Assembly (NCBI GenBank): GCA_013399305.1
Contig: VXAI01000020.1
Coordinates: 6,952,607-7,016,606, forward strand
DNA length: 64,000 nucleotides
Origin: Rostratula benghalensis
Lineage: Eukaryota; Chordata; Aves; Charadriiformes; Rostratulidae
Reading direction: 5' to 3'
In this document: positions 53,689 to 63,867 of the stretch, piece after piece
Numbering within the stretch: position 1 is the stretch's first letter
How the letters are laid out: every line of letters starts with the position of its first letter
Translations under genes and position numbers: made by a program
Notes under the pieces: generated by a model
Told to the model about the DNA's origin: nothing
The model's database searches: none
The model's input: the letters and a program-made list of their open reading frames with translations, nothing else

Positions 53689-55855
53689 GTAAGCATCAAA
53701 ATAAACTGATATTATCAGAAGAGAAAATATATTTTTTCTGGTTTGGAATTACTTCTAATTTCACTATACTGAAGAAAAGAAGAAAACATAAAAGTTTTGA
53801 AGGATGTGAAAGGAGCTTTTATGAGTTTTTTGTTTCTCTGGAAATTTTTGAGATATGATATCAACAACACAGTGCTTCCTACCAAATAAAAATGAACTTT
53901 CTCCCCATTTTTGGTCTAACTGATAAATTTCACAATTATTTAATTTCTAAAATGCATGTATTGCATAGGTTTAAAACTCAGCTACCTTTCTATCAAACTA
54001 TAGGTAAATTCTGGGGTTTATGTTTGTTTCTTTTAAGAGCTATTAATCAACAATAGAAAACTAATGGAATTTCAGCCCCAAATGTTAACTCAATTTTCCT
54101 TTTAAAATTTAAGTAAAGCACAGAGTTAATATTTCTTTAAAGCATCTACTATAGTATTGGAATAAAATGTAACTCACTGGTTGGTGCCAGATGGAAAAAA
54201 AAAAAAAAAAAACCACCAGAAATTCATATTCATTTCATAGTCATGCAACTCTATCCATGATGGGTTTTGCTAAGGACTTCATAAGTTTGTGGTAGAGTTG
54301 TGGCCCATTCATAATTAGTCTCCCACTACCATCTGCAGTGAGAAATAACATTGCTTTGAGATTTTGGAGATTTTGAGATGCATGTCTATGTTCTCTTTCT
54401 TTTTTTTTTTTTTAAAGCTAAGCCCACATTGAAGGCTAATTAACCTACAAAAACTACAGTGTCCGACTACCGTGTAATGACAAGTGGTTTGTTTTCATCA
54501 TGAACAAGCTGCAATTAATATTTCAGTACATATTAAATTATGGCTATTTTAATCACATCTGCAGGTAATATCAGATTGGTTTTGAGAGGTATTACTAAGG
54601 GAGAAATAGAACCAGAATATACTTAAGAGTCAATTTACTCTTCTGAAAGCAATAAATAATTTAATTTGGTGTATTAAAATAGTAATTAATTTTCTTCTTC
54701 AGTCAACCTTTCATTATGATAACACAAAGTCTAGTAAAATAATTAAATATGTAAAGAAGAGAAAAAATGGATTATTCTTTACACAAATATTTGTAATACA
54801 AGAAAGAAAAGGGTCATTATGAGCTAATGAATTTCTAGTGGGCACAAACCAGGAAAATTCGCAAAAGTCAGCCAGTTGAAATTCAGAGGGAAGCTCATCA
54901 TCTGAATTCAACTTCTGGGTCACCTATGGCAGAAAAGAGGATACATTTTCTTTCTAGAGAAAATGGAATATTAAATACAGTATCAAGATGTTAAGGCTAT
55001 AACTCTGTCACACTTGCCCTGCTGTCATTTTTCCTCCCACAGAAATCATTATTAAGGAATTGCTCAAATGATTGGTTAAATTTATATATAAGACTTTCAT
55101 GTTTTTTCTTTCCTATTTGTAGTTGTGGCTAAAGCTTTCTCACAGATGCCTGGGTCAGTGGAGCTCCCTCCAGGAAGGAGTAGGATAATGCAGACAGTCA
55201 GACCAGATCACTGAGCTGGGACGAAGGCAACGCTGACATCATTCTCAGTTTTAGCAGATCTCATCTCCAACTTGAAAAAAACATCAGGTGTATTCCATTA
55301 TTCCATTCTTCATTTTATTTCTGAAAAAAAATTAATCAGAAATATATAATATTTATAGAGAAGTAAAACTGGGAAAATAGATTATTACTGTGAAAGACAA
55401 GTAGAAGTAGATAGTCCAAACTCATTCCTAGGTTTCATTGATGCTGATTGCATCTCAAAAGGAACACTTCAAATGCACCATGTCAAAATGGTTTTCCTTG
55501 TATAAGAAATGAGGAAGGTCATGTGCAAGCGTTTCTTATACAAAAAAATACACATTTTGTGGTTTCTGAATGAAATGCTGTGGTTGTTTTTTTATAACTG
55601 TGAGAAAAACAGCACTGGAGTTACATGAGGGCTTGCTTTGCCCTGGAATCAACAGCTCTTGGGAAGAGCTGCATCAGAGCTGGAGCTTCAGCTTGGTACC
55701 TTCATGTTTTTGTAATGAGCGATAATCTGGTGCACACACATGCAGCACAGAAAGCCTTTGCAGTAGGAATGTCCTGGAGTAGGTTTACTTCAGAAAAGCA
55801 GCAGGTCCTGCTTCACCTCAATTACAGGTGAAGTGTATTTTTCTATTTGTATCAA
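53689..55855. other. AT-rich non-coding stretch
   Basis: No supported gene. It contains A18 at 54,195-54,212 and T14 at 54,400-54,413, with otherwise unremarkable AT-rich DNA. Confidence 0.55.
54195..54212. repeat. poly-A tract
   Basis: Eighteen uninterrupted A residues followed by CCACCAG. It is simple sequence; no retroposed body was recognised upstream. Confidence 0.75.
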
Positions 55856-56252
55856 CTGTGAAGGCCCTGAGGGCACTTCCGGTTTTTGCTGTCCCCAGCC
55901 AGGGCTCCCCTGGACTCCCACCTCTGCCCATGGAACAGGGACCACATTTCAGCTCCAGCCAAAGCCATCAGTCCCTTCTGTAGGACACAGGCACATGTTG
56001 TAGGATGGTTTGTCTGTCTGCAGTTCTCTCATAACTAATGCCTGTGCCTGGCTGAATTGGATCCTGATCCGTGGGCTGTCTTCCCAGCTTGACCTAGGAC
56101 CTGACTTTGTACCTACAACAGCCCGGTCCCCAGGAAGACACGGCAGCATCCTGACACCACCCAGGAAAGAGCATGTCCTACAGAACCCTCAACACCAACC
56201 TGCTCAGAAAAAGCTGTTCTGGAGCAGCCCTTTGAGGCATAGAATCCCCCAG
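55856..56252 (+). other. GC-richer patch with a possible exon at 56,024-56,252
   Basis: The patch stands out by base composition. Within it, TGTCTGTCTGCAG ends at 56,023 (acceptor-like) and CCCCCAG-GTGAGC has its GT at 56,253 (a close match to a consensus donor). One + strand frame is open across the whole 229 bases (56,010-56,288, 92 codons). The peptide is of no family I know. It may be an exon, an old repeat or just a GC-rich island of chance signals. Confidence 0.22.
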
Positions 56253-58550
56253 GTGAGCTCCTTCCAAGGGATGGATAAGGGTGAATGAAGCTGTGCTAGT
56301 TAATGTCATCTGAGTCAGACTGAAGCAGAGAAGTAGCAGACAACATTAGGCTTTGTGAGACATAACCAGAAGACTAACTTAATAGATAACACCATGTATA
56401 TTGTGACTAAAAGTCGTCTGTTTAAAAAACCAAAATGGTGTGCTTTTAATTTCATTTCTGCTCTTTTCTTTTATCTCCAATTTGGTCCCTGGCCAAGCCA
56501 CAGAAAAACACTCAAGTGGCAAACAATGTCTTTTCTGGCAGACAGCTAACCAAGACGCCCAAAAGGCAGAGACAGGCTGTGCTGAGAAGAAAGGGCTGGG
56601 CAACATTAGGTGGTAGCTGAGCAAAGACCAGAATCACAGAACCCTAGGGAACTGGACTACTGGGAGCGGGGTGAGAACCATGTTCATATTCAGCAGATGG
56701 CACCAAAGTGTGGTAGGAGAACCACAGTGGTGTTGGCAGCAATTTCTCAGTTGTGAGCTGTTAATCCATGGCTAGGAGAGGGGGGGGAAAAAAACCCCCA
56801 TAACTTCAAGACTGTCTTTACATGATAGAAGAGCAATGCTGATTATTCAGTAGCTAAGGATCTGGAGTATTTGACTCATTAATGCAGAAGTGTCGTGGGT
56901 GACACAGTTCTGAGCTGGGTTCAGTTTCTTCAAGAAACACCAGCAAATGGTGCAGCTCCCACAGCCCAGATGGTTTTCCCGAGGCTTAGACATAGGTCGT
57001 GAATGCAAACCACATGCGCCCTGGCAGAAAACTACTTAGATTTTACAGGATAGTCAAACTAGGCCAAATTCTTTCTTTTTCATGTGCACTGAGCATCAGC
57101 ACACAGTGTTCAGTCTACATATACCTATGGTGTTCCTCACACCAAAAGACACCTACATCCCCTTATTTAGAGGGAAGCAGCCATTCTTTGCACTTAAAGC
57201 AAGTGCTGAATTCATATATGGAGCATCAGCTTGCTGTTGTGGGACCGAGGAGGGAAATCTGAGCTAAAGCAGCGGCTCTTTCTATTGAAGGTTTGGAGAG
57301 ATGCTGTGGTGGCTCCAGGCAGGAAGGCTTGTCTCATTCATCCATAGGCAGAACCACCTCCCCATTTCTTTGGCAGCCACAAAAGCAGCTCCTTTTTATG
57401 CCTCTCCCTGACTGGGAGCTACGAGTGTGAAAAAAATATTGAGCCATCTGAAAGCATTTGCTGATTAAATAGCCATTGCTCTCTTCATCCTCCCACAGGC
57501 AAACACTTGGGCAAGGCTGAAGATGCTGAGCAGACCATGTCCTGATACCAATCTGTCAGGGATTGTCTGTAACAGGCGTAATTTTGTACCTACACCTTAA
57601 TACCTCCTTGCAGAGTGGTTTCAACTTTGGGGCAAAACTTTGACGTTTAGTCCATCCAAAAAATTGTCTTGAGTATGCACTAATGATCTTTAATGGCAGG
57701 TACACAGCTATCATTACATAACCTATGGCTGTGTCCCCATATATTTCAAAAAGCCTTAATCAATTACATCATTTGCAGATTGCAGATCCCATATTGGAAT
57801 TCCACTGCCTCATCTTTTAACTGTAACTTCAAAACTTGTGAGGCTAAGAGAAATAAATTCTTTCACATCCTTAGTAGTCTTTTATCTTTTTAGTTTTCTA
57901 GACTTTCTAGAGTATAAGTAGCTATTTTTAATGACACTTGTCTTTTATCAGTCCTTTAGCTTCCAGAGGAAAAAAAAAAAAATTACACTTTTGAACTTTG
58001 CAACATGTAAAATTGATTCCTAAATGCACAGTGGGCAATTTTATGTTCTTTTGGTGAAGAAATAGGATAATTGTGATAATGCAAAGATAAGCTTTTTATC
58101 AAGGATAATACAGAAGAAAAAAAAGTAATTGATAATTTTCTTAGATCTAACTATTTATAACCTATGATTTGTTACTTGCCCTTTCTAATTAATGATAATT
58201 GATTTTAATAAATTAATTAGTAAGGCAGATAACAAAGATAATTTCTCTGAAACTCTTTAAAATCCTTTGTTATAATTGTATCCACATTCTCTTAGAGGTT
58301 AAAAATACTCATTAATGAGATGCAAGCCAATTATAGACTGGCACAAATAAAAACAGAACTGAACATGATGTACAGGCTGCCTATAAAATTTGGGATAAAG
58401 CAATGAATGTAGGACTATGAACTCCACCGTTTGGCTTCTTTGAGGTTCTCTGCTGTTTGATTTCAGTGTATATGGCCCTAAACTTTGAGATGATCTGAAA
58501 AGCTCTCAATGTCAAAGTAAAATTCACATAGAATTTATAGAATTGCTAAT
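56253..58550. other. non-coding stretch, AT-rich toward its end
   Basis: No supported gene. It includes a G8-A7-C5 run at 56,780-56,799 that can fold on itself and A13 at 57,970-57,982. A dense cluster of TAAT/ATTA and GATAA words lies at 58,080-58,330, with an inverted repeat of CTAATTAAT (58,185-58,193) and ATTAATTAG (58,212-58,220). Confidence 0.5.
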
Positions 58551-58762
58551 CATAGAATCGTAATAAGTTTCAGTTGGAAAGTCATCTTGAAAGTCATCTT
58601 TAAAAGTCACCTAGGCCAACCACCCTGCAATGAGCAGGGACATCTTCAACTACATCAAGCTGCTCAGAGCCCCATCCAGCCTGACCTTGAATGTTTCCAG
58701 GGATGGGGAATCTGCAGCTTCTTAAGGCAACCTTTTCCTGTGTTTCACCACCCAAATAATAT
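58551..58762 (-). mobile_element. CR1 LINE 3' end fragment
   Basis: About 210 bases of CR1 3' region in reverse orientation. It starts at CATAGAATCG, carries the GAGCAGGGACATCTTCAACT block shared with the 30.3-kb copy and the GAATGTTTCCAGGGATGGGG block, and fades out near 58,762. Near its start the AAAGTCATCTT word is present three times in tandem (58,576-58,610), a local duplication not expected in the family. Confidence 0.93.
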
Positions 58763-61700
58763 CCTGTTTACATGTGAAAAGAGGGATTTTAATGTATAAG
58801 CATATGCAGTTCCAGTCTGAACAAACCCTCATGTCTCTCTTTGGGTCTCCATCAGTGTGAGTTTTGAACAGATTGACAAGAGCTCTTGAGAAAAAAATCA
58901 CAGCAGCAAGGAATATTGTGGAATTATAGCTGCAGCTTTTTTTTTTTTTTTTTTGGCCACCCACAGGCCATAAAAGGCTATTTTGGTCTCCATCATTTCC
59001 CCAGTCAGATTTTCAGATTACAAGCCATGGTTACAAATGACACATTATTTTATATAAGCGTGCCAGATACTGGCAAATCAAATATTTTCTTTAAGCGTAG
59101 TTTAAACCAGTTGTGGGAAAACAAGAGGGAGTATGCCCATAGACTTTTCTGGGCACAGTTGTGTGGATTATTACCAGTCTGTGAATGGAAATAAAAACCA
59201 ATACAAAGTCATAGGTAATTGGGAATGTGAATGTGCTCTGCATTTGTAATTCGACATAGGGAGTTCCAAGGTACTTATAGAAGACCTTGTGACCTACTTA
59301 TCATAAAGCACATGACACTTGTTCTTGAGGGATTTACTTTTGGTATTCTGATTGCTATTTTTTCCAAAAGTGGGTATTGAAAACAGATTAATTCTGTTCT
59401 CCCAGAGTCAATGGAAAACACATCAGTGTTGTATGTTTCATTTCAATTTATTTGCTATTATGTTTAAAAAGATGTTCTTACAGACTGGTAATTTCTTTTT
59501 ATTGAGCATTTTATGAGAATAAATAAGACCTGATACTTTGTAAGAATTAAAACCACATCTAGAGGTTTATTAAGAGCACTTTGTCGCTGAAAAAAAAAAA
59601 AGAAAAAGAATTCTTGTAAATGAATATTAATCATGTGTGATTTCAGGTACAGATCTTTGTATTCAAAACATGAGTATACCTTGCCTTTGTTTGCAGACTG
59701 AAGTGTATTTCATATTGCTAATGGCTTAAAGCTGACAAGGAGCAAGGTTCTGTAAAGGAAAGAATAGGTAACCGTGGAAAGCCATGATGTATTCCCCGAG
59801 ATGCTAGGACCTGCTACAGGAATGGAAAACCCACTGTTGGGGTGATTTTGGATAAAAAGGCTCCCCTCTCTGCTCCCCAGAGCATCTGTACCATTTTTCT
59901 TATATAGTCATCTTAATTGTCCACTACTGCAGGCATTTTCTTTCCCCATGAACGTTTTTAAAGTCTTAGTTCTCAGCTCTTTAAGCCAGCACAGTTACAG
60001 TGAGGCTTATGTGTGACAGACGTATGTACAAGTGTTTGGCTGCCAAATGTCAGAATCACTGCCCACAATCAGAGTGAACTATACTTTAACAAGAAAAAAG
60101 AGCTGCAGTAATTTTGTGAAGGGAAAAGAAGACAAACGACACCTTGCAGATAAGATTTACAAAGGATGTCACTTGCTTTCTTGTTGGGTGACTTTCTTCC
60201 TTTCATCCCCATCTTTTTTAAACAATGCCATTTTATCTTCATGCTTAGGCTCTATTTCTTCCACTATTAAGGCTGCACCTCCTCTGCCATCCTTGTTGGT
60301 GACTTGTGTGGCATCAGTCTGCTGAAGCTACAGAACCTACAGCAGAGGCCAACCTACCACCAACTTATTAAGTGAAATTTCTTAGTTAGCATTGCCCACA
60401 CTACACAAAACCAGTTCTGGCTCACCCACTCTGAGTTTAAATGTTCAATTCATGTTCCTGATTGCATCCTAAGCTTACCTGAAATCTGATTTCTGTGTAT
60501 ATAATAATGTTATGTTGTGTTTGTGCTGCCCGATGCAAAAATACAACACAAAATTGTATGTAAAACTGGCAGCCACACTTATTTCATACAATCACATAGA
60601 ATCGACTGGATGGTGACTAAAAATATTGCACACTGTTTTCACCTGGTTTGGTAGAGCTCATCTTCAGCATGTTCGTACTGCTAATGGAATATGTAACTAA
60701 CATAGCTAATCTAATAAATGTAGGAATAGTTCCCTGCAGTGAAAACTATAACAACTTCCCTTTTTGAAAACAAAACTTTCTTGCTCACTTAAATGATCCT
60801 ACTCTTCATCATTACATAAAGAGAATGGTCTTCATGAAAGATGACAGATTTTCCTACAGGCAGGGGAACGTGGCATGTACCGTTAATCCATACCCAGGGT
60901 TGAGGGTGCTATGTGAAGGTGGCTTCAAAACTGAAAAGAGAGGAGGCTGTCCCTCTTGAAATTTGAGTGTGGGCCTGGACTCTGGCCAGGGTAGTTAAAA
61001 GATCATAAAACATTACTTGTTTCCACTTTGTTTAAAAAAACGTGCTTTCAAGGGTTGAGTGTCAACTTTCTTAGCAGGGCATGAGCAAGGAGGGTTATGG
61101 TTCTGCTTTACTTCTGCCTTTGACTTTGAATAGTTTTTGGTTCATTACATTTCACTTATTTCAATTCTCAGACATGTATTTTAATCATCCGAGTCCTAAT
61201 ATATGTATAGTAGTAATCATTTATTTTTTCAACCTTGTCAGGAGAACTGTCAGTTCAAACCATTCAATCTTTCAGTAGAACCACAGTAGGGCAGATAATG
61301 TGGTTGGCTTGTAGCTATCAAGAACTCTGATAACATCAATCAATATTAAGAAACAGAGAAAAATAAGGTTCTGTATCTCTAGATGAGAACTGAAGTACAA
61401 ATCTGTTCAATTAGGCATGAAACTTATCACTGCATATTCTCATGCATTTATCAATTCAACATTTAACTGTACCCTTCAGAGCGAGTCTATTATCTTTGCA
61501 TTTAGCTTGCATGAAGCCATCTTTTTAAATCCTCTTCCCCCTTAATGGCTCGCTGCACATTATTGAAGTTAGTATTTATAAAAGGGAATTCATAAGGAAC
61601 AAAAACATTTTTAGTTGCATCAGCCTGGTGGAAGAAGACCCCTTAACTGTAGGATGCGTGTGAAAATTACTTTTCGTTCCAAGAAGCATGAATGAGTGGA

Positions 61701-61829
61701 GAGGGAAAGGGTCGGTGGAGGAGCTACAGAATAACAAAGCTCAGGTTCCTTTTAGTAGCCTTTTCATTTTGACCACCCTTCCTGATATCCTCAGCTTGAC
61801 TACAGAATAACACTTCCAAGAGCTAAAAC
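58763..61829. other. AT-rich non-coding stretch upstream of the CpG island
   Basis: No supported gene. It contains T18 at 58,937-58,954 and an A-rich run at about 59,591-59,609. Short frames (102 codons or fewer) resemble nothing known. A weak AATCACATAGAATCG string at 60,590-60,604 recalls a CR1 end but has no supporting sequence beside it. Confidence 0.55.
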
Positions 61830-62009
61830 GAGCTCCAGAGGATATCCCCCCCACGCCAAGCCCAGGAAACGCAACCCGACGGCTCGGTTCTTCCCCAAAC
61901 CTCGCTGGATGGAGCAGAGGCTCCGTCACCCTGCCGCGACAGCCGCAGGATGTCCCTTGCTCGCGTCCCCAGCTCCCCACAGCGCCGGCGGGGGCAGCGA
62001 AGCCGTTCC

Positions 62010-62024
62010 GCGCCCTCTGCGGCC
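62010..62024 (-). promoter_or_regulatory. candidate CTCF-like site
   Basis: GCGCCCTCTGCGGCC closely follows the reverse complement of the CTCF core (a GCGCC-C/T-CT-G-S-TGG pattern) with one clear mismatch, a C in place of the T of TGG. CTCF sites are common in island promoters. GC-rich DNA also yields near matches by chance. Confidence 0.3.
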
Positions 62025-62294
62025 GGTCCCGCCTGCGGCACCCGTCGCGGGAAGCCCGCGGGGCTCGCTGCTCCCCTCCCCAACGCGGGGGCGCAGGTTG
62101 CCGAGCGGCGGCTCCGTGGGCGGCTCCCCCCGGGCTCCCTGTTTCTCCTTTTTCCCCCCTGTTGCGTTGATTCTCCTCCTCCCCCGCAGCCTTGGGGGAT
62201 GCGGACGGGTGCCTGGTGGCCCCCGTGCTGGGGAGAAGGCTTGGCTTCCCCGCGGCGTCCTGGCCGTAGGGCTTGTGTGTGCCTGTGTGTGTAT

Positions 62295-62316
62295 GTATAG
62301 ATGTATACATCTATAC
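62295..62316. repeat. perfect 22-base palindrome in the CpG island
   Basis: GTATAGATGTA is followed immediately by its complement TACATCTATAC. It sits in a short AT/TG-rich interruption (about 62,270-62,335) of the CpG island, next to a GTGTGTGTATG run. It is probably a microsatellite-derived structure; cruciform formation is conceivable. Confidence 0.85.
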
Positions 62317-63051
62317 GTGTACATCGCGCTGATCTGTCGGGTTATACCCTACCATTCAGCGCTGTTCGACGGGGAGGGCGATGCCTGCGGAGTGATCTTC
62401 GGGAAAGGCGCCGCGTGCCGCTAAGGCAGGGAGGTGCGGAGGCGGACGGCGGGGGCCACGCTGTAGTTTTGGGGGGACGCAGGGGGGGGGTACCCCTGCC
62501 CTTTGCATCTTCTCCTTGTCCCGGGCAGAGCCGCGGCCCGAGTGAGGGGCTGGGAGACGGGATGGGGTGAAGGTCGCGCCCGAACGGCCAGGCTGGCGAA
62601 GTGATAAACCCAGCACCGCAGTTCTCCAGACATGCGGGTCGATGCGTGTTCTTACAGGCGAGGCGTCCAGACTTGACCCACTCACGCAGCCGGCGAAGTT
62701 CAGCAGAAACGGAGGCTCACCGAGGCGGGAGCGGGGGGGCACGGACAACTTTCCCGCCTGGGCACCGGGGAGGCGCACAGGGGGTGAAGGGGGCAGCCGA
62801 GAGCCGCAGCTGCCCAGGACCGGGGAGAACTCGGCGGGGTACAGGCGGCAAGGCTCCCCCGCGGAGGGGCTGCCATCCCCCGGCGGGACGGGCCGGGAGG
62901 ACCGCAGTCCCTCAGCGGGGCCGGCTGAGAATCCCTCCTCACCGCCCCGTCGCCCCGCTCCGCCACGGGGGCTGGCCTGGGGGAGGGCTGGGCGTCACCG
63001 GATCCGGTGGCGCCGGCAGCGGGGCGGCGTTACGGAGCGCCCCGGGAGCGG

Positions 63052-63210
63052 NNNNNNNNNNNNNNNNNNNNNNNNNNNNNNNNNNNNNNNNNNNNNNNNN
63101 NNNNNNNNNNNNNNNNNNNNNNNNNNNNNNNNNNNNNNNNNNNNNNNNNNNNNNNNNNNNNNNNNNNNNNNNNNNNNNNNNNNNNNNNNNNNNNNNNNNN
63201 NNNNNNNNNN
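63052..63210. other. assembly gap (159 N)
   Basis: An uninterrupted run of N within the most GC-rich part of the CpG island, where sequencing coverage commonly drops out. The true length and content are unknown. The transcription start of the gene could lie in it. Confidence 0.98.
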
Positions 63211-63378
63211 CGGAGGGGGCGGCGCTGCCTCCCCGCACTCCCCCCGCCCGGCGCCCCCGCTCCGTCTCCGGGAAGGGCGCGGGGAGCCCCCTCGGCGCGG
63301 CGGCGGAGTTTGAGCCGGCGGCGGGGGCTCGGGTGCGATGCCGTGTTAGCCGGCGGCCCGCCCCCGAGGTAGCGCCGG

Positions 63379-63422
63379 CGGGGAAAGCGGGGCGGCGGCG
63401 GCGGGGGGGGAGGTTCTGGGGT
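63379..63422 (+). promoter_or_regulatory. (GGC)n / G-run block, potential G-quadruplex
   Basis: GGGG runs, four GGC units and a G8 run follow each other within about 45 bases immediately upstream of the first in-exon ATG. Such G-run arrangements can form quadruplexes in DNA or in the 5' UTR RNA. The (GGC)n count may vary between individuals. Confidence 0.5.
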
Positions 63423-63452
63423 GGTCGAGTTGCCGGGGCCACGGCTGGCACC

Positions 63453-63506
63453 ATGGGCACCGAGCTGGGGGCCGCGGCGGGCGGGCTCCCTGCGCGCTCC
63501 GGCTGA
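63453..63506 (+). CDS. candidate upstream ORF 1 (17 codons)
   Basis: The ATG at 63,453 lies in GGCACCATGG, an almost ideal Kozak context with C at -1 and -2, A at -3 and G at +4. The frame ends at TGA 63,504-63,506 and encodes MGTELGAAAGGLPARSG. If the surrounding sequence is 5' UTR, scanning ribosomes would be expected to initiate here often and lower translation of the main protein. The peptide itself has no recognisable function. The same frame runs open upstream through the N gap, so it could also be the tail of a longer GC-driven open frame, which I consider less likely. Confidence 0.35.
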   Translation: MGTELGAAAGGLPARSG

Positions 63507-63515
63507 GCCCGGAGG

Positions 63516-63551
63516 ATGTGCCGGCGCCCTGTGGAAATATTTTGGAAATAG
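63516..63551 (+). CDS. candidate upstream ORF 2 (11 codons)
   Basis: The ATG at 63,516, in GAGGATGTG (G at -3, T at +4), starts an 11-codon frame ending at TAG 63,549-63,551, ten bases after the first short ORF ends. The context is weaker than for the first. It counts only if the region is transcribed as 5' UTR. Confidence 0.25.
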   Translation: MCRRPVEIFWK

Positions 63552-63690
63552 CGCGGAGCGGCGGTCCGAGGAGGACGAGCGGCGCAGCGTTTCACCAGCT
63601 GAGAGGAGGTGGCCCGGCGGTGGCGTGTAGGCAAGTAAGAGCTCCTTTTTTCTGCTGCCTTTTCGTTGCGTTACCTTGGTCGCGAGTGAC

Positions 63691-63711
63691 TTTTTTTTTT
63701 TTTTTTTTTTT
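63691..63711. repeat. poly-T tract (T21)
   Basis: Twenty-one uninterrupted T residues shortly after the proposed donor at 63,635. It lies in the putative first intron, where the sequence begins to lose island character. Confidence 0.85.
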
Positions 63712-63847
63712 CCTCCCTAATTTTGCGGCTGGTTCGGGGGTTGGGGTGGACGGCAGTTTTCAGGCGTGTAGGTGCGGGAGGTTTGTGGCCGGGATTGCAG
63801 GGGAGCCCCGCTCCAACTCTGCCGGAGTCCGCCGCCGGCATCCCGCC

Positions 63848-63867
63848 GGTGCGGTGCGGTGCGGTGC
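63848..63867. repeat. (GGTGC)4 tandem repeat
   Basis: Four exact GGTGC units at the right margin of the CpG island. A short minisatellite-like run of no known function. Confidence 0.85.

Larger units (their letters stand above)
63220..63634 (+). other. probable 5' non-coding first exon (start undefined)
   Basis: A good splice donor, GGCAA-GTAAGA, has its GT at 63,635, followed by T-rich intron-like sequence including T21 at 63,691-63,711. No frame that starts with an ATG in this region continues through the donor as a convincing protein. The two ATGs with defined contexts (63,453 and 63,516) stop after 17 and 11 codons. This fits a first exon that is wholly 5' UTR, with the start codon in a later exon beyond the window. 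The upstream limit is uncertain: the start site could be anywhere from the N gap to about 63,450. The gene is not identifiable from this sequence. Confidence 0.4.

Noticed and set aside
54195..54212. Long A and T runs as tails of SINEs or processed pseudogenes (also 3,434, 11,520, 20,933, 26,815, 58,937)
   Set aside because: No RNA-derived body, A/B-box promoter or target-site duplication could be seen beside any of them. Such SINEs are scarce in birds.
60590..60604. AATCACATAGAATCG as a CR1 end
   Set aside because: Only the terminal-repeat-like string is present. No CR1 3' sequence follows on either side, so it is not supported.
61741..62310. A 189-codon minus-strand frame at the left edge of the CpG island
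   Set aside because: Composition-driven like its overlapping + strand counterparts (171 and 116 codons). No recognisable domain, and it starts in the TG/TA palindrome region.
62601..63506. A 301-codon + strand frame in the CpG island
   Set aside because: It crosses the 159-base N gap, where no residues are known. GC-rich DNA is stop-poor on both strands, with competing frames of 248, 231 and 189 codons overlapping it. Composition (Pro, Gly, Arg, Ala) is that of the DNA and not of a known protein.
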